From Streptomyces meridianus (GTDB lineage Bacteria > Actinomycetota > Actinomycetes > Streptomycetales > Streptomycetaceae), in NCBI RefSeq assembly GCF_023703325.1, contig NZ_JAMQGM010000043.1:1-64000 (forward strand): a stretch of 64,000 bases of DNA, given 5' to 3'. The position numbers were made by a program, and so were the translations under genes. Below the pieces are notes generated by a model. That model was not told the DNA's origin. It worked only from the letters and a program-made list of their open reading frames with translations, and searched no databases. Below are positions 1 to 7,945 of this stretch, in pieces. Each line of letters begins with the position of its first letter. Position 1 is the stretch's first letter.

Positions 1-2
1 CA

Positions 3-485
3 CTTCCAAGGACGCAACCCGCTTCCCGCCGGCTCATCTCCGGCATGCCCACCGGCAAGCTCAAGGCCCGCATCATCTCCATGGCCTGCGAGCACGGGCT
101 GAGCATCGTGGCCGTCGACCCCGCGTACACCTCCATATGGGGCCATGAACACTGGCGCAAGCCCCTCACCGGCAACACTCGCGCCATGACTCGCCATGAT
201 GCTGCTTCGGTGGCGATCGGCAGGCGCGCCCTCGGCCATCCGATCCGGCGACGGACGGCACCGCCCCAGCATCACCGGAGTGATGGTGCTGGGTATCGGA
301 CCGTCCAGGCCGACCGTGGTACCCGAGGGCGTGAGGAATCCCGCCCACCCGTCACGGACCGTGCACACGATGCACGCCGCCGGGCGGCGACAACGAGAAC
401 GCGGGAAACCAGCACATCCAACACCGTTCGGGATGCGCGCAGTTCCAGGACGTGGGTACAAGACCCACTCCTGGACACTGTTTAG
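3..485 (+). mobile_element. TnpB-like transposon protein, C-terminal part (5' end lies outside the window)
   Basis: The frame is open from base 3, so the N-terminal half lies upstream of the window. The visible residues include a VAVDPAYTS motif followed about 25 residues later by TRHDAASVAIGRRALGHP, the pattern of the C-terminal RuvC-like part of IS200/IS605-type TnpB proteins common in Streptomyces. The Asp of the HDAA motif would be the last RuvC acidic residue. I see no CxxC zinc finger between the two motifs, as in many actinobacterial relatives. The stop at 483-485 looks natural. No partner tnpA is visible. TnpB proteins are RNA-guided nucleases, so a guide (omega RNA) could overlap this 3' end. 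Whether the element is whole cannot be judged here. Confidence 0.7.
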
Positions 486-514
486 GAACGGTATAGCGCC
501 ATGATTCCGGACGA

Positions 515-2017
515 TCAGTGGTTGCCGGCGAACTCGCCGCTGAGCTTGCCGTGCATCCGGGCACTCCGCTGGTTGAGGCCGACGATCGTGGCCTTCTTGC
601 CGCGTTCGGCGTACTTGGTCTCGATGGCGTCCAGCGCGGCGACCGAGGAAGCGTCCCAGATGTGCGCGTCGGTCAGGTCGATGACGACGTCCTCGGGGTC
701 GTCCTTGTAGTCGAACTGGTGGACGAGGTCGTTGCTGGAGGCGAAGAAGAGCTCACCGGTGACCGCGTAGACAACCTGCGTGCCGTCGGGGTCCAGGACC
801 CCGGAAACCTCGGCGAGGTGAGCGACCCGCTTGGCGAAGATGACCACCGCGGTGATGGAGCCGGCGACGACTCCGACCGCAAGGTTGTGCGTGGCCACGA
901 CACACGCCACGGTCACTGCCATGACCGTGGTCTCGCCCAGGGGCATGCGCTTCAGGGTCTTCGGCCGGACGGAATGCCAGTCGAACGTCCCGAAGGAGAC
1001 CAGGATCATCACCGCGACCAGGGCCGCCATCGGAATGTCGGAAACGACCGGCCCGAAGACGATGCACAGTACCATGAGGAAGGAGCCGGCCAGGAAGGTG
1101 GACAGCCGGGTGCGGGCACCGGACGTCTTCACGTTGATCATGGTCTGCCCGATCATCGCGCAGCCGCCCATGCCGCCGAAGAAGCCGGTGACAACATTGG
1201 CGATCCCCTGCCCGACGGACTCACGGGTCTTGCTGGAGTGCGTGTCGGTGATGTCGTCCACCAGCTTGGCCGTCATCAGCGACTCCATCAGACCGACCAG
1301 CGCGAATGCGAAGGCGTACGGGGCGATGGTGGTCAGCGTGTCCAGCGTGAACGGCACGTCCGGGAGGCCCGGCACCGGCAGCGAGGAGGGCAGGTCGCCC
1401 TTGTCGCCGACCGTGGGCACCGCGATGCCCGCACCCACCGTGATGACGGTCAGGATGACGATGGAGACCAGCGGCGCGGGGACGGTCCGGGTGATCCGCG
1501 GGAACAGCACCATCAGCGCCAGGCCCCCGAGGATCAGCGGGTACACCGCCCAGGGGACGTTCTGCATCTCGGGCACCTGGGCCAGGAAGATCAGGACGGC
1601 AAGGGCGTTGACGAAGCCCACCATCACGCTGCGCGGCACGAACCGCATCAGCTTCGCGACGCCGAGCGCCCCGAGCGCGACCTGCATCAGGCCGCCGAGG
1701 ATGACGGCGGCGACGAGGTGGCCGAGCCCGTACTCGTGGTTGAGCGGAGCGATGACCAGGGCGATGGCGCCGGTGGCCGCGGAGATCATCGCCTTGCGGC
1801 CGCCGACGACGGAGATGACGACGGCCATGGTGAAGGAGGCGAACAACCCGACGCTGGGATCGACCCCGGCGATGATCGAGAACGAGATCGCCTCGGGAAT
1901 CAGTGCGAGAGCAACCACGAGGCCGGCCAGCACCTCCGTGCGCAAGATCTGCGGCGAGGCGAGCCACTCCGGGCGCGTCAGGCGCGGCTTGGGGACTGCG
2001 GACTGCGGTGAGGACAT
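515..2017 (-). CDS. SulP family inorganic anion transporter with C-terminal STAS domain
   Basis: Predicted 500-residue integral membrane protein. Residues ~10-390 are a run of hydrophobic helices with the SulP-type glycine-rich signature (LAGLVVALALIPEAISFS near the N-terminus). The last ~100 residues form a STAS domain (VVIDLTDAHIWDASSVAALD). The family carries sulfate, bicarbonate or related anions by symport or exchange; the substrate is not evident here. I chose the ATG at 2017 because an upstream extension to 2191 has no transporter-like sequence. It is divergent from the MerR gene at 2406, with a MerR-type dyad abutting a TAGAGT -10 that reads towards this gene, so MerR control is likely. 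The leader would be about 245 nt. The gene ends 29 bp after the TnpB stop, convergently. Confidence 0.88.
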   Translation of the reverse strand: MSSPQSAVPKPRLTRPEWLASPQILRTEVLAGLVVALALIPEAISFSIIAGVDPSVGLFASFTMAVVISVVGGRKAMISAATGAIALVIAPLNHEYGLGHLVAAVILGGLMQVALGALGVAKLMRFVPRSVMVGFVNALAVLIFLAQVPEMQNVPWAVYPLILGGLALMVLFPRITRTVPAPLVSIVILTVITVGAGIAVPTVGDKGDLPSSLPVPGLPDVPFTLDTLTTIAPYAFAFALVGLMESLMTAKLVDDITDTHSSKTRESVGQGIANVVTGFFGGMGGCAMIGQTMINVKTSGARTRLSTFLAGSFLMVLCIVFGPVVSDIPMAALVAVMILVSFGTFDWHSVRPKTLKRMPLGETTVMAVTVACVVATHNLAVGVVAGSITAVVIFAKRVAHLAEVSGVLDPDGTQVVYAVTGELFFASSNDLVHQFDYKDDPEDVVIDLTDAHIWDASSVAALDAIETKYAERGKKATIVGLNQRSARMHGKLSGEFAGNH

Positions 2018-2267
2018 GCAACCGTTTTCCGTTCGGGCGCACACGTCGGCTGGACACATGCGCGTCGTGCTCTGCTCCGGCAGGGTGCGGAACGTGGGGC
2101 GGCCCAGCCGCCCCACGGCGGGGGCCTGCCGGTGACGGCGTCTCGTGGTGCCGACTCCAGGAGCCGGGGCAGACTGCCGATCGGGCATCATTGCCCGAAA
2201 GCGTGTGGGGGGCGCCGTGGGCCCGGTCCGGATCCGCGGCGACGGTGCGGGCCGGCCCGCACGGCAG

Positions 2268-2287
2268 ACTCTACCCTGACGTTAGGG
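2268..2287 (-). promoter_or_regulatory. MerR-type operator abutting a -10 hexamer for the SulP gene
   Basis: The near-perfect dyad CCCTGACGTTAGGG occupies 2274-2287. On the minus strand it is followed directly by TAGAGT (2273-2268), which fits the actinobacterial TAGRRT -10 consensus. A dyad between -35 and -10 is the usual layout for MerR-activated promoters. No strong -35 is visible. The placement suggests that the divergent MerR protein regulates the transporter. Confidence 0.55.
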
Positions 2288-2405
2288 AAGAAGCTGACGG
2301 ATCGGATGCGCATCACAGGCCAGGAGGCCTGGATGGCCTGTGATTCGCCGCACTTCGGCGCGTCCCACTCGAAAAAGGGCAGAAATAGAAGGAGAGCACG
2401 CGGCG

Positions 2406-2807
2406 ATGGCTGAACGGCAGATGCAGATCGGCGAGGTGGCCGAGCGGACCGGGCTGTCGTTGCGCACGATCCGCCACTACGAGGACGTCGGCCTCGTGAT
2501 CCCGTCGGCCCGCAGCAAGGGCGGTTTCCGGCTGTACACCGACACCGACGTCGAGCGCCTCATGGTGATCCGCCGGATGAAGCCGCTGGACTTCTCCCTG
2601 GAGGAGATGCGGGATTTGCTGGAGATCACCGACCGGCTCTCCGCCACGGACGACCACCCGAGCGCCGCAGAACGCGAGCGTCTCCGCGAGCGACTGGACG
2701 CCTATCGCAAGGTGGCCGACGCGCGCTGCGAGACGCTACGCGCCCGGTTGATGGCCGCCGAGGACTTCGCCGCGACGCTGCGGCGCAGATTCGACACGCG
2801 CACCTGA
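2406..2807 (+). CDS. MerR family transcriptional regulator
   Basis: 133 residues. The N-terminal winged HTH is intact (QIGEVAERTGLSLRTIRHYEDVGLV, then GGFRLYTDTDVERL), followed by a dimerisation helix and a short effector region (residues ~75-133) that lacks the paired cysteines of metal-sensing MerR proteins. The start at 2406 is preceded by GGAG 11-14 nt upstream. It is divergent from the SulP transporter and presumably controls it through the dyad at 2274-2287. A decayed paralogue of the same subfamily lies at 4700-5117, upstream of the release factor 3 gene. The effector is unknown. Confidence 0.85.
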   Translation: MAERQMQIGEVAERTGLSLRTIRHYEDVGLVIPSARSKGGFRLYTDTDVERLMVIRRMKPLDFSLEEMRDLLEITDRLSATDDHPSAAERERLRERLDAYRKVADARCETLRARLMAAEDFAATLRRRFDTRT

Positions 2808-2820
2808 GACCTCGTCGACC

Positions 2821-2860
2821 CGTCCGGTTGCGCCGAGTGCCGGCGCGGCGCAACCGGACG
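2821..2860 (+). terminator. Intrinsic terminator-like hairpin after the MerR gene
   Basis: A perfect 15-bp inverted repeat, CGTCCGGTTGCGCCG at 2821-2835 and its complement at 2846-2860, with a 10-nt loop, 13 bp after the MerR stop. There is no U-tract, as is usual in Streptomyces. It lies between two convergent genes and may serve both. The rest of 2861-3066 shows nothing else I can support. Confidence 0.65.
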
Positions 2861-3066
2861 CCGGCAGGCCCCTGCGACCGGCCGCCCGCAGCGCTCGGCG
2901 CCGCCCCTCCGGGGTCTGAAAGTAGTGTCGTCCGCCCCTGGGGCGGGGCTTGCGGCGTCGGGTGCGTGCAGCCGCAAGGCGGAGAGTCGGCCTCGTAGTG
3001 GGCTACTCGGACGACTCGACAACGCAGCGGATGTGCGTGCCAGGCGCCGCAAGCCAGACGGGACTT

Positions 3067-4692
3067 TCACACCACGCCGTCGTGGGCCGCGATCAGATGT
3101 TCCAGAAGGGCATCCGGAAACGCGCGCTGGAACGAATTGGCCTGCCACCGGTCCGGAAATAGGGCCAGCACGGCCTTGTCCCGGCTTCGCACGAGAGACT
3201 CCCCCCTGACGATCCGGGAGCGGTTGAGCGCCTCGCCTCCGGATGCGTCGGTGAGCCGGGCCAGACGGTACGGGAGCGGCTCCAGCCGTACAGGAGCAGC
3301 GAATTCACCCTCCATCCGGTGGATCACGACGTCGAACTGCATCGGCCCGACCGCGGCCAGCACCGGCGCCTGTTCCCCGCGCAGATCCGATGCGAGCACC
3401 TGGACCACGCCCTCCTCGTCCAGTTGGGCGATGCCCCGGCGGAACTGCTTCGAGCGGCCGATGTCCACCGGACGGACGACGGCAAAGTGCTCGGGGGCGA
3501 ACGTCGGCATGCCCGGAAACTCGGCGGGACGCTCTGCGTAGAGGGTGTCACCCACCCGCAGGGAGGCGGCGTTCACCAGCCCGACGACATCCCCGGGGTA
3601 GGCAGTCTCGACCATGGACCGGTCCTGCCCGAAGACACTGTGCGCGTACTTGGTGGAGAACGGCTTCCCGCTCGCCGCACGGGTCACGGTCATGCCCCGC
3701 CGGAAAACCCCCGAGCAGACGCGCAGGAACGCAATCCGGTCGCGGTGCGAGGGATCCATGTTGGCCTGCACCTTGAACACCAGCCCGGAGAACGGCGCGT
3801 CCACCGGACGGTCGCCGCCCGTCTCCAGCGGCCTCGCGGCGGGCGGCGGCGCCAGATCCACCACCGCGTCGAGCAGCAGCCGCACCCCGATGTTCGGCAT
3901 GGCCGCACCGAAGAACACCGGAGTCGACCGCCCGGCCAGGAACGAATCGGCTTCGTGTACGGCAGCGTCGGCCCCGAGCAGTTCCACCTCCTCCACGGCC
4001 TGCGACCAGTCCGCGCCTTCCTGATCAGCGGCCTGATCGGCCGTGATCGTCTCCTCCAGCGCCGCGTGTGCTCCGCCGGGAGCCCGTGTGTAGCGGAGCA
4101 TGCGGTCGGGGTGCCGCACGTCCATCAGCCCGCGAAGATGTCCGGCGATGCCGACGGGCCAGGTGACCGGGGTCGGCTTGAGCCGGAACTCGCGCTCGAT
4201 CTCGTCGAGCAGTTCCAGTGCGTCACGGCCCGGCCGGTCCCACTTGTTCACGAAGGTGATGACGGGGATACCGCGGTGCCGGCAGACGTCGAAGAGTTTG
4301 CGGGTCTGCTCCTCCAGGCCCTTGGCCGCGTCGACGAGCATGATCGCGCAGTCGACCGCCGCCAGGACCCGGTAGGTGTCCTCCGAGAAGTCGGCGTGTC
4401 CGGGGGTGTCCAGCAGATTGAGCACGCAGTCGCGGTAGGCGAACTGCAGCACGGCCGAGGTCACCGAGATCCCGCGGGACCTCTCCATCTCCATCCAGTC
4501 CGAGGCGACACTGCGCCGCCCTGTCTTGCCGTGCACGGCGCCCGCCTCGGTGATCGCCCGGGCGTGCAGGGCCAGCGCCTCGGTCAGGGTCGACTTGCCC
4601 GCATCCGGGTGGCTGATCACTGCAAAGGTTCGCCGGCGGGCAGCCTGCTCGGCGGCCGCCACGTGGACGGCGGGCAGGGTGGTCGTACTCAT
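3067..4692 (-). CDS. prfC: Peptide chain release factor 3 (translational GTPase)
   Basis: 541 residues, the usual RF3 length. G-domain motifs are intact: SHPDAGKST (G1), DTPGHADF (G3) and NKWD (G4), with the RF3-specific GKTGRRSVASDWMEMERSRGISVTS region as switch I. Domains II and III follow to the C-terminus. RF3 removes RF1/RF2 from post-termination ribosomes using GTP. The ATG at 4692 has a GGAAGG ribosome site. The frame stays open upstream to 5133, but those residues come from a broken MerR gene and are not part of RF3. The gene would be the last in a MerR-prfC transcript starting near 5189. Confidence 0.92.
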   Translation of the reverse strand: MSTTTLPAVHVAAAEQAARRRTFAVISHPDAGKSTLTEALALHARAITEAGAVHGKTGRRSVASDWMEMERSRGISVTSAVLQFAYRDCVLNLLDTPGHADFSEDTYRVLAAVDCAIMLVDAAKGLEEQTRKLFDVCRHRGIPVITFVNKWDRPGRDALELLDEIEREFRLKPTPVTWPVGIAGHLRGLMDVRHPDRMLRYTRAPGGAHAALEETITADQAADQEGADWSQAVEEVELLGADAAVHEADSFLAGRSTPVFFGAAMPNIGVRLLLDAVVDLAPPPAARPLETGGDRPVDAPFSGLVFKVQANMDPSHRDRIAFLRVCSGVFRRGMTVTRAASGKPFSTKYAHSVFGQDRSMVETAYPGDVVGLVNAASLRVGDTLYAERPAEFPGMPTFAPEHFAVVRPVDIGRSKQFRRGIAQLDEEGVVQVLASDLRGEQAPVLAAVGPMQFDVVIHRMEGEFAAPVRLEPLPYRLARLTDASGGEALNRSRIVRGESLVRSRDKAVLALFPDRWQANSFQRAFPDALLEHLIAAHDGVV

Positions 4693-4699
4693 CGGGAGG

Positions 4700-5117
4700 T
4701 TCCTTCCACTGCCTGGGGCAGGTGGGCGAGGGGGCGGGATGTCCGTGTCCGTGCAGGTGGCGGGCGAATTCCTCCGCGCATGCAGGTTCCTGGCGAAGGT
4801 CTCCACAGCGCGTGTCGGTTTCCTGCCAGTGCTCGCGCAGCGTCCCCACCAGTTCCTCGTGGGCCCGATCACCGTCGGGCGCGCCGGGCCCGCCCGAGTC
4901 GGGCAGCTTCTCCGACGCTTCCAGCAGCGAGCGCGCGGCCTCCGGGCAGGGGCCGAGGGGCGCATCCGTCGCACCGGCCCCAGGCGGGCGTCCGCCTCAG
5001 TGTAGAGGCGCGAACCGCCGCTGCTCCGCCTACTGGGGCCGACGATGCCGACGTCCTCGTAGTGACGGATGGTGCGCAGTGGCGCCCGGTCCGCGCGGCC
5101 ACCTCGCCGATCTGCAC
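4700..5117 (-). pseudogene. Frameshifted MerR regulator remnant upstream of prfC
   Basis: Three minus-strand frames together rebuild a MerR protein close to the intact one at 2406. From a GTG at 5117, QIGEVAARTG is in one frame; LRTIRHYEDVGIVGPSRRSSGG and RLYTEAD in a second; EAARSLLEASEKLPDSGG and HWQETDTRCGDLRQE in a third. Comparison with the intact paralogue places one-base losses near 5080-5084 (the two codons after ARTG have five bases instead of six) and near 4957-4961 (a C run). The last frame runs into prfC without its own stop. Sequencing error could produce this, but two separate shifts favour real decay. Confidence 0.8.
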
Positions 5118-5188
5118 GAGTCCCTGCCCCCATGCCACCACCCCGCGCGTCGGATCCACGTCATGCAAAGCGCGCCGCGCCGTCGTCA

Positions 5189-5206
5189 AATCTACCCGTC
5201 AGGGTA
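5189..5206 (-). promoter_or_regulatory. MerR-type operator-like dyad upstream of the broken MerR gene and prfC
   Basis: TACCCGTCAGGGTA at 5193-5206 is a dyad with arms TACCC/GGGTA. On the minus strand it runs into TAGATT (5194-5189), a plausible -10, reading towards the MerR remnant and prfC. The layout repeats that of the SulP promoter (dyad directly followed by a TAG-type -10), so the intact MerR might also act here. Confidence 0.5.
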
Positions 5207-5417
5207 AATTTCCAAGGTCGCAGGCGCCGGGAGACACCTGCGGCCGGCCCGCCCGGGAGCGTCGCTCCTTCCGACGCGACGCCACCGGCCTCTCACGGCC
5301 GGGAACGGTGAGCACGGCTGCCTGCTGCGCCGTACGGTCCGCGCCATGCGCACACGGCCGGGGCACCCCGGCGCTGCCCGTGCGCCCCGGCGACCGGGCG
5401 GCACCACCGGCGGTCGG

Positions 5418-6914
5418 TCAGGCTCCGACCAGCGGTGGGCGCGGGGAACTCGTCAAAGGCGCCGCGAGGTCGGTGAGTGCGCGTTCCAGGCCGTGGAGGT
5501 GGGCGAGTGCCGGCTCGGTGTCGCACGACCCGGGGGCGGCACCGATCGCCCGGGGTTCGGCGTCCGGCGTGGTCAGGGCCCCGACCGCGGCTTCGACACG
5601 CCAGCAGGCGGCGGCCAGCCGCGCATCGTGCGAGGCGTCCGGATCGGCGGCGACGGAGGCCAGACCGTGCACCTCGCGGGCGCAGACGTCGAGCAGTTCG
5701 GCCACCCGGCGGGCGCGTGCCTTGCGGGCCCGCAGCGGGCTGAGCGGGTGCAGCAGGGGAGCGAGCGAGAGCCGAACCCTGCCGAGCAGCAGTTCCAGCT
5801 CGGCTGTACGCGCAGCCGGGTCGGCGGTCGGGGAGCCCGCGAGGCGCGCAGCGGCCTCGGAGGTGCAGTCGGACACGCAGCGCAGCGCCCGCTGGATCCA
5901 TGCGTCGGTGGTGGCATGGGTCGTCACCGGCAGCACCACGGCCACGGCGAGGCCGGCGGCGAGGGCTCCGACCGCGGTCTCCTCGATGCGCAGGACGAGC
6001 ATGCCGGGATGGAGGACCCCGAGCAGGCCGTAGAGGAGTCCGACCATGACGGTCACGAAGAACATCATCCAGCTGTAGGAGAGCGGGGCTGTGTAGAAGA
6101 TTCCTGCCACACAGACGGCCGTCAGCACCGCGGTGGGTGTCACGGCACCGTGGAGCGGCACGGCGAGCAGGAGGCCTACCGGAATTCCGCCGAGGGTGCC
6201 CAGCACGCGGCGGAATCCGCGCACCAGCGTCTCGCCCCGCGACGAGGTGTTGACGAAGATCCACCAGGCCGCTCCCACCGCCCAGTACCAGCGTTCGTGG
6301 GAGAGGAGCTGCCCGGCGGCGAGGGCGAGCGTGCAGGCTGCGGTGACCTGGACGGCCTGCCGCGTGGTGGGGGCGGCCAGGCCGCGGCCGGCGGGCAGAG
6401 CGGGCGCCGGCGGGACGGGGGTGCGCCGCTCTACGGGCCACAGCACGAAGCGGACCGCCGAGGACGCCACCATGGCCAGCGCCACGGCCAGGGCCAACTC
6501 GGGGAGCATGCGGGTGTCGGCGTGGAGGAACTGCGCGGCGAAGAACATCATGAAGGCGAAGATCCCGAGCGCGTGACCGCGTGGTCCCCATCTCCGGGCG
6601 TAGCCGCCGCAGAAGACGACACCGAGGAACGCGGCGTCGCGCAGCAGCGGGTCGGCGTGCAGTTCCGCGGCCAGGGCGATGAGGGGCAGCCCCGCCAGGG
6701 GGAGCAGGGCCGTGGTGAGCGCCTGCCGGGAGCGGGTGGCATCGGTGACGGTGAAGAGGGCGAGCAGCGCGGCGAGTCCGCCGGTGACGCAGGCCCGCAG
6801 GGACAGGCCGGACAGCGACGCGGCGGCGACGGCCAGGCCGATGCCCAGGACCGCACGCCCCGAGACACGCAGGCGCTGCAGCCCCGGGTCCGGTGCCACG
6901 AACATCCTCTTCAC
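5418..6914 (-). CDS. FUSC family membrane protein (fusaric acid resistance/aromatic acid exporter-like)
   Basis: About 498 residues. Two blocks of four to six transmembrane helices (residues ~20-160 and ~210-345) each precede a soluble alpha-helical stretch; the C-terminal ~150 residues are soluble. This is the FUSC/YccS-type arrangement. Relatives are proposed to export weak aromatic acids, but the substrate here is unknown. The GTG at 6914 has AGGAGGGGG upstream; an ATG three codons later (6905) is an alternative. It is divergent from an Lrp/AsnC regulator, a possible regulator of this gene. Confidence 0.8.
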   Translation of the reverse strand: MKRMFVAPDPGLQRLRVSGRAVLGIGLAVAAASLSGLSLRACVTGGLAALLALFTVTDATRSRQALTTALLPLAGLPLIALAAELHADPLLRDAAFLGVVFCGGYARRWGPRGHALGIFAFMMFFAAQFLHADTRMLPELALAVALAMVASSAVRFVLWPVERRTPVPPAPALPAGRGLAAPTTRQAVQVTAACTLALAAGQLLSHERWYWAVGAAWWIFVNTSSRGETLVRGFRRVLGTLGGIPVGLLLAVPLHGAVTPTAVLTAVCVAGIFYTAPLSYSWMMFFVTVMVGLLYGLLGVLHPGMLVLRIEETAVGALAAGLAVAVVLPVTTHATTDAWIQRALRCVSDCTSEAAARLAGSPTADPAARTAELELLLGRVRLSLAPLLHPLSPLRARKARARRVAELLDVCAREVHGLASVAADPDASHDARLAAACWRVEAAVGALTTPDAEPRAIGAAPGSCDTEPALAHLHGLERALTDLAAPLTSSPRPPLVGA

Positions 6915-7068
6915 TCCGGTGGTCCCCCTCCTGGTCGGTCCGTGGGCCGCACGCTCACCGCGCGTCGGCACGACAAAGGCGCTGCGAGGGTCCGGACCGG
7001 CGTCGTCGCCGCGTCCGGCGCAGCCCAGCGCAACGCCATCTGCATCCCAGTCAAGCACTTGCTCTGTC

Positions 7069-7105
7069 AATGGCTCAACTGGACCATTCTCGGGTGTGCC
7101 ATTGG
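7069..7105. promoter_or_regulatory. Three CCATT/AATGG elements at exact 15-bp steps between the FUSC and AsnC genes
   Basis: AATGG starts at 7069, and CCATT starts at 7084 and 7099, so one inverted and two direct copies sit on a regular 15-bp period, 45-80 bp upstream of the AsnC start. Lrp/AsnC proteins often bind several phased short sites near their own promoter, so this is a candidate autoregulatory region. The units are only 5 bp and could be chance. Confidence 0.3.
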
Positions 7106-7150
7106 TACAGTAGGCGGCGTGCTGTTCCATCGCGAGGAGGCCGTTGGCTC

Positions 7151-7633
7151 ATGACTGCTGTGGACGCGCTCGACGCACGCATTCTGACGCTGCTCCTGGA
7201 ACGGCCGCGGACGAGCGTGCGCGAGTACGCCCGGATCCTCGGGATCGCCCGCGGCACCCTTCAGGCGCGGCTCGACCGGCTCGAACGTGACGGCGTGATC
7301 ACCGGCTCCGGCCCGCACCTCTCCCCCGCCGCCATGGGCCATCCCGTGCTGGCCTTCGTGCACATCGAGGTGACCCAGGGACACCTCGACGACGTGGGAG
7401 ACGGGCTGGCCGCCGTCCCGGAGATCATCGAGGCCTTCTCCATCACCGGAGGCGGAGACCTGATGACCCGGGTGGCGGCCCGGGACGCGGGGCACCTGGA
7501 GGACGTCGTCCAGACGCTCATCCAACTGCCGGGCGTGGTCCGGACCCGCACCGAGGTCGCCCTGCGCGAACGCGTGCCGTACCGCGTGCTGCCGCTCGTC
7601 CGGTCGGTGGGCCGGGCCGCAGCGGCCGGGTGA
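7151..7633 (+). CDS. Lrp/AsnC family transcriptional regulator
   Basis: 160 residues. The N-terminal HTH (LDARILTLLLERPRTSVREYARILGIARGTLQARLDRLERDGVI) is followed by an alpha-beta RAM ligand-binding domain (residues ~65-150). The ATG at 7151 has the site CGAGGAGG 11 nt upstream. The family binds amino acids or related metabolites. It is divergent from the FUSC gene and 312 bp upstream of the CocE hydrolase, so either or both could be targets. A hairpin-like repeat (CGGGCCGC...GCGGCCCG) spans the stop codon. Confidence 0.87.
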   Translation: MTAVDALDARILTLLLERPRTSVREYARILGIARGTLQARLDRLERDGVITGSGPHLSPAAMGHPVLAFVHIEVTQGHLDDVGDGLAAVPEIIEAFSITGGGDLMTRVAARDAGHLEDVVQTLIQLPGVVRTRTEVALRERVPYRVLPLVRSVGRAAAAG

Positions 7634-7860
7634 GCGGCCCGCTTCCGTGCCCCGGGGCCGAGAACGCTCTGCGGCAGGGCCTCCTGCCTCCGAACAGCAA
7701 AGGCCTGCGACGTGACGGGGCGCCGGCATTCTCCGCAGAGACCGCCCATCGCCGTGGCCGTTCGGCGATGCCCTGCGGGACAGGGCGCCCCGATCTGCCG
7801 GCGACGGCGTCCGGGGCGCGAAACGGGAAAGCTATACCCGTGAAGTGATCACCTATTCCT

Positions 7861-7889
7861 GTGTTGTTGTTCACCGCACGCAACAACAC
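7861..7889. promoter_or_regulatory. 9-bp perfect inverted repeat upstream of the CocE hydrolase
   Basis: GTGTTGTTG (7861-7869) and CAACAACAC (7881-7889) are perfect complements separated by 11 bp, centred 71 bp before the hydrolase start. The A/T-rich content of the arms contrasts with the GC-rich surroundings, and there is no U-run after it, so an operator is likelier than a terminator. The rest of 7634-7945 holds only this and the terminator-like repeat at the AsnC stop. Confidence 0.45.
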
Positions 7890-7945
7890 GTCATCCGGAC
7901 ATCGGGGACACGCGGTGGCGCAGTGCTCGTCTAGGGTCCCGCCCC

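Noticed and set aside
3067..5133. A single 688-residue open frame joining MerR-like sequence to release factor 3
   Set aside because: Only the middle of the MerR sequence is in this frame, and RF3 has its own ATG with a ribosome site at 4692. The upstream part is a frameshifted gene, not a fusion domain.
3319..6033. A 904-residue plus-strand open frame
   Set aside because: Antisense shadow of prfC and the FUSC gene: biased Arg/Pro/Gly composition and no domain.
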